A stretch of 64,000 nucleotides of DNA from Neospora caninum Liverpool (Eukaryota > Apicomplexa > Conoidasida > Eucoccidiorida > Sarcocystidae), in the NCBI RefSeq assembly GCF_000208865.1, contig NC_018388.1, positions 2,046,001 through 2,110,000 of the forward strand, written 5' to 3'. Made by a program: the position numbers and the translations under genes. Below the pieces are notes generated by a model that saw only the letters and a list, made by a program, of their open reading frames with translations, had not been told where the DNA came from and did not search any database. Below, piece by piece: positions 62,501 through 64,000 of the stretch; within the stretch, counting starts at the first letter, position 1, and each line of letters begins with the position of its first letter.

Positions 62501-64000
62501 CTGGAGCGGTAGAAGATTGTATCACTACACCACGTCAGAGATTCCTGCAACCGCCCATCCAAACCTAGGATACAATAATACTGAGTGAAGAGCGGATGCA
62601 TCGTCGCAAACGCTGACGGTCAGTTACTGTATCGCATTTTTGTCTCTCCAGCCTCACAGTGTCACCTCTTCTGTGCAGGATACGGGGGGTCACCTGACAC
62701 ACGTCCACACATGCCAACTGCAATATCGTAAACCGTAAGCACCATGAACACTGTTTTTTTCGACGCTTGGCTTCTCCCTTCTCTCCCCGTTTGGGCACAC
62801 GGCATTGCAATAGGAAGCATTGTAGGGCACGTACGTGCAAGGTCTTCTGTGCAGAATGTTCCAAATGAGAGGGTGGACCCTGCAAGGTAGAGTGGGGACA
62901 GTTAAGCGGAGTTAGCCCTCACCAGTGCAAGCATTTCTGTCACCTCACGCTGGGTCACACACATTTAATTACTTCCGTTAGTCCCGTGGTTTTCCTGTTC
63001 ACGAAAGAAAATCTATCTCGAGACGCAAGGATGTCTGCCCACCGTCGGAAAATAAAATGACCCCAGTCGAACGCGGTCCTGCATTGCCCACGCGGTTAAG
63101 TGTTGTGGTGTAATGCCGCATGTAGTGCCCCGTGCTTCATCTTCACGCGGCTCATAAACCACGAGTTCCTGCAGGCCGCAGCTCGGATGGGCGCCGATCG
63201 TGTAAGGACCAACGCTCGGTGGCTACGTGAGTACAGGACAAATTCCGCCATCCGACGTACGACCGCAACTACCTGCATCGTCAGTAGACACACATGGCAA
63301 CTTGCTACAAGCATGGATTCCCTGGGTTGCATCAAAAGTAAGCGACACGTGAACGCTGTCACACCACTGACCTCAGCACACCTCATCAGTCATGGCAACG
63401 AATGTCGTGCAGCTGTAGTTCCAGTTGCGCATGCTCTCCCTGGATGCTATCGACCAATCATCGGCTGAGACACAGACACGTGAATTGCTTACAATCTGCA
63501 TGAAAGGTTTGTTACGAAGATGGGTGCATCAACGAAAAGGGTAGCCGAGGTATATCGGTCACACTGGGCAAGTCACTCAACGGACGCCCGGCGGACACTG
63601 CGACTCCAATAGTCAGAACCCACTGTGCAGCTCCGTTGCCGTGCGCAAGAACTCACGACAACAACTGTGGCGACTACGATGGTGGCCAGGAACTTACGGT
63701 TCGAGTAGGGATAAAATAAAAAGAAGAGTTCATGAGACAACAGGCCTCGCACAAAGTGGAGGCCGACAGGCAAACGAATGTGACAGGACAAGCGGGCTGC
63801 TGGGGCACTTTTGGCGCCAATGTGAGGTGCCCGCATCTTCCAGCCATCATATGTACGCTGTGCAAGAGCAACATCACCAGAGGTAGCGAAGAAAAGTAAC
63901 AGCCATATGACTATCATATCGGGCCAACAGTTCGAGCGTGCAGTGTTCCACTCCACTCACCACCTGACGCAGATAAACGCAGGCTCGCTGATATTACAGA
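59576..64000. other. gene-free tail
   Basis: About 4.4 kb right of the satellite block. Frames are short (mostly under 125 codons) and resemble no known protein. I see no tandem repeats, telomeric runs or RNA genes. Confidence 0.45.

Noticed and set aside
59576..64000. Search for retroelement or transposase genes right of the satellites
   Set aside because: No reverse transcriptase, integrase or transposase motif and no terminal repeats seen in any frame.

Overview
The window reads as nuclear DNA of a coccidian apicomplexan, most like Toxoplasma gondii or a close relative (Neospora, Hammondia). The reasons are intron-rich genes in GC-rich DNA, an ApiAP2 factor carrying both an AP2 and an ACDC domain, a PIG-C and a ribosomal L17 gene with many short exons, fragments of mitochondrial cox1/cox3 in the nuclear sequence, and long satellite arrays. 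No prokaryotic, plasmid, phage or CRISPR feature was seen.

Layout. The first ~32 kb is a gene-bearing arm: (1) 432-5051 (+), the C-terminal part of a SOS1-like CPA1 Na+/H+ exchanger whose start lies left of the window; (2) 9561-7240 (-), complete ribosomal protein L17 in four exons; (3) 16688-12719 (-), complete PIG-C/GPI2 in eight exons; (4) about 19203-21165 (+), a Mei2-like RNA-binding protein with a C-terminal RRM_2; (5) 31518-23940 (-), a large ApiAP2 transcription factor. I rebuilt exon borders by hand from GT/AG sites, phase agreement and family alignment. For the exchanger, L17 and PIG-C every junction keeps frame.

From about 33 kb to the end I see no convincing gene. The DNA is less GC-rich and holds, in order: unannotatable sequence; a nuclear mitochondrial insertion (cox1 piece facing a cox3 piece, 36.78-37.23 kb); an array of ~1.02-kb satellite monomers with near-identical cores (37.3-41.5 kb); diverged linking monomers (41.5-42.2 kb); an array of ~1043-bp monomers (42.2-49.7 kb) that is a diverged relative of the first; unique-looking DNA (50-54.7 kb) with another cox3 scrap; an array of 324/329-bp monomers (54.7-59.6 kb) arranged ABB, ABBB, ABBBB; and a gene-free tail to 64 kb. 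This looks like the passage from chromosome arm to a satellite-rich, possibly subtelomeric block.

The five genes are housekeeping or regulatory genes of separate pathways (ion/pH balance, translation, GPI-anchor synthesis, RNA binding, transcription). Nothing suggests an operon or shared cluster function. The most unusual signals are in the repeats: graded growth of the A/B higher-order satellite, the shared ancestry of the two ~1-kb families, and one ~60-bp segment of cox3 found three times in 64 kb.
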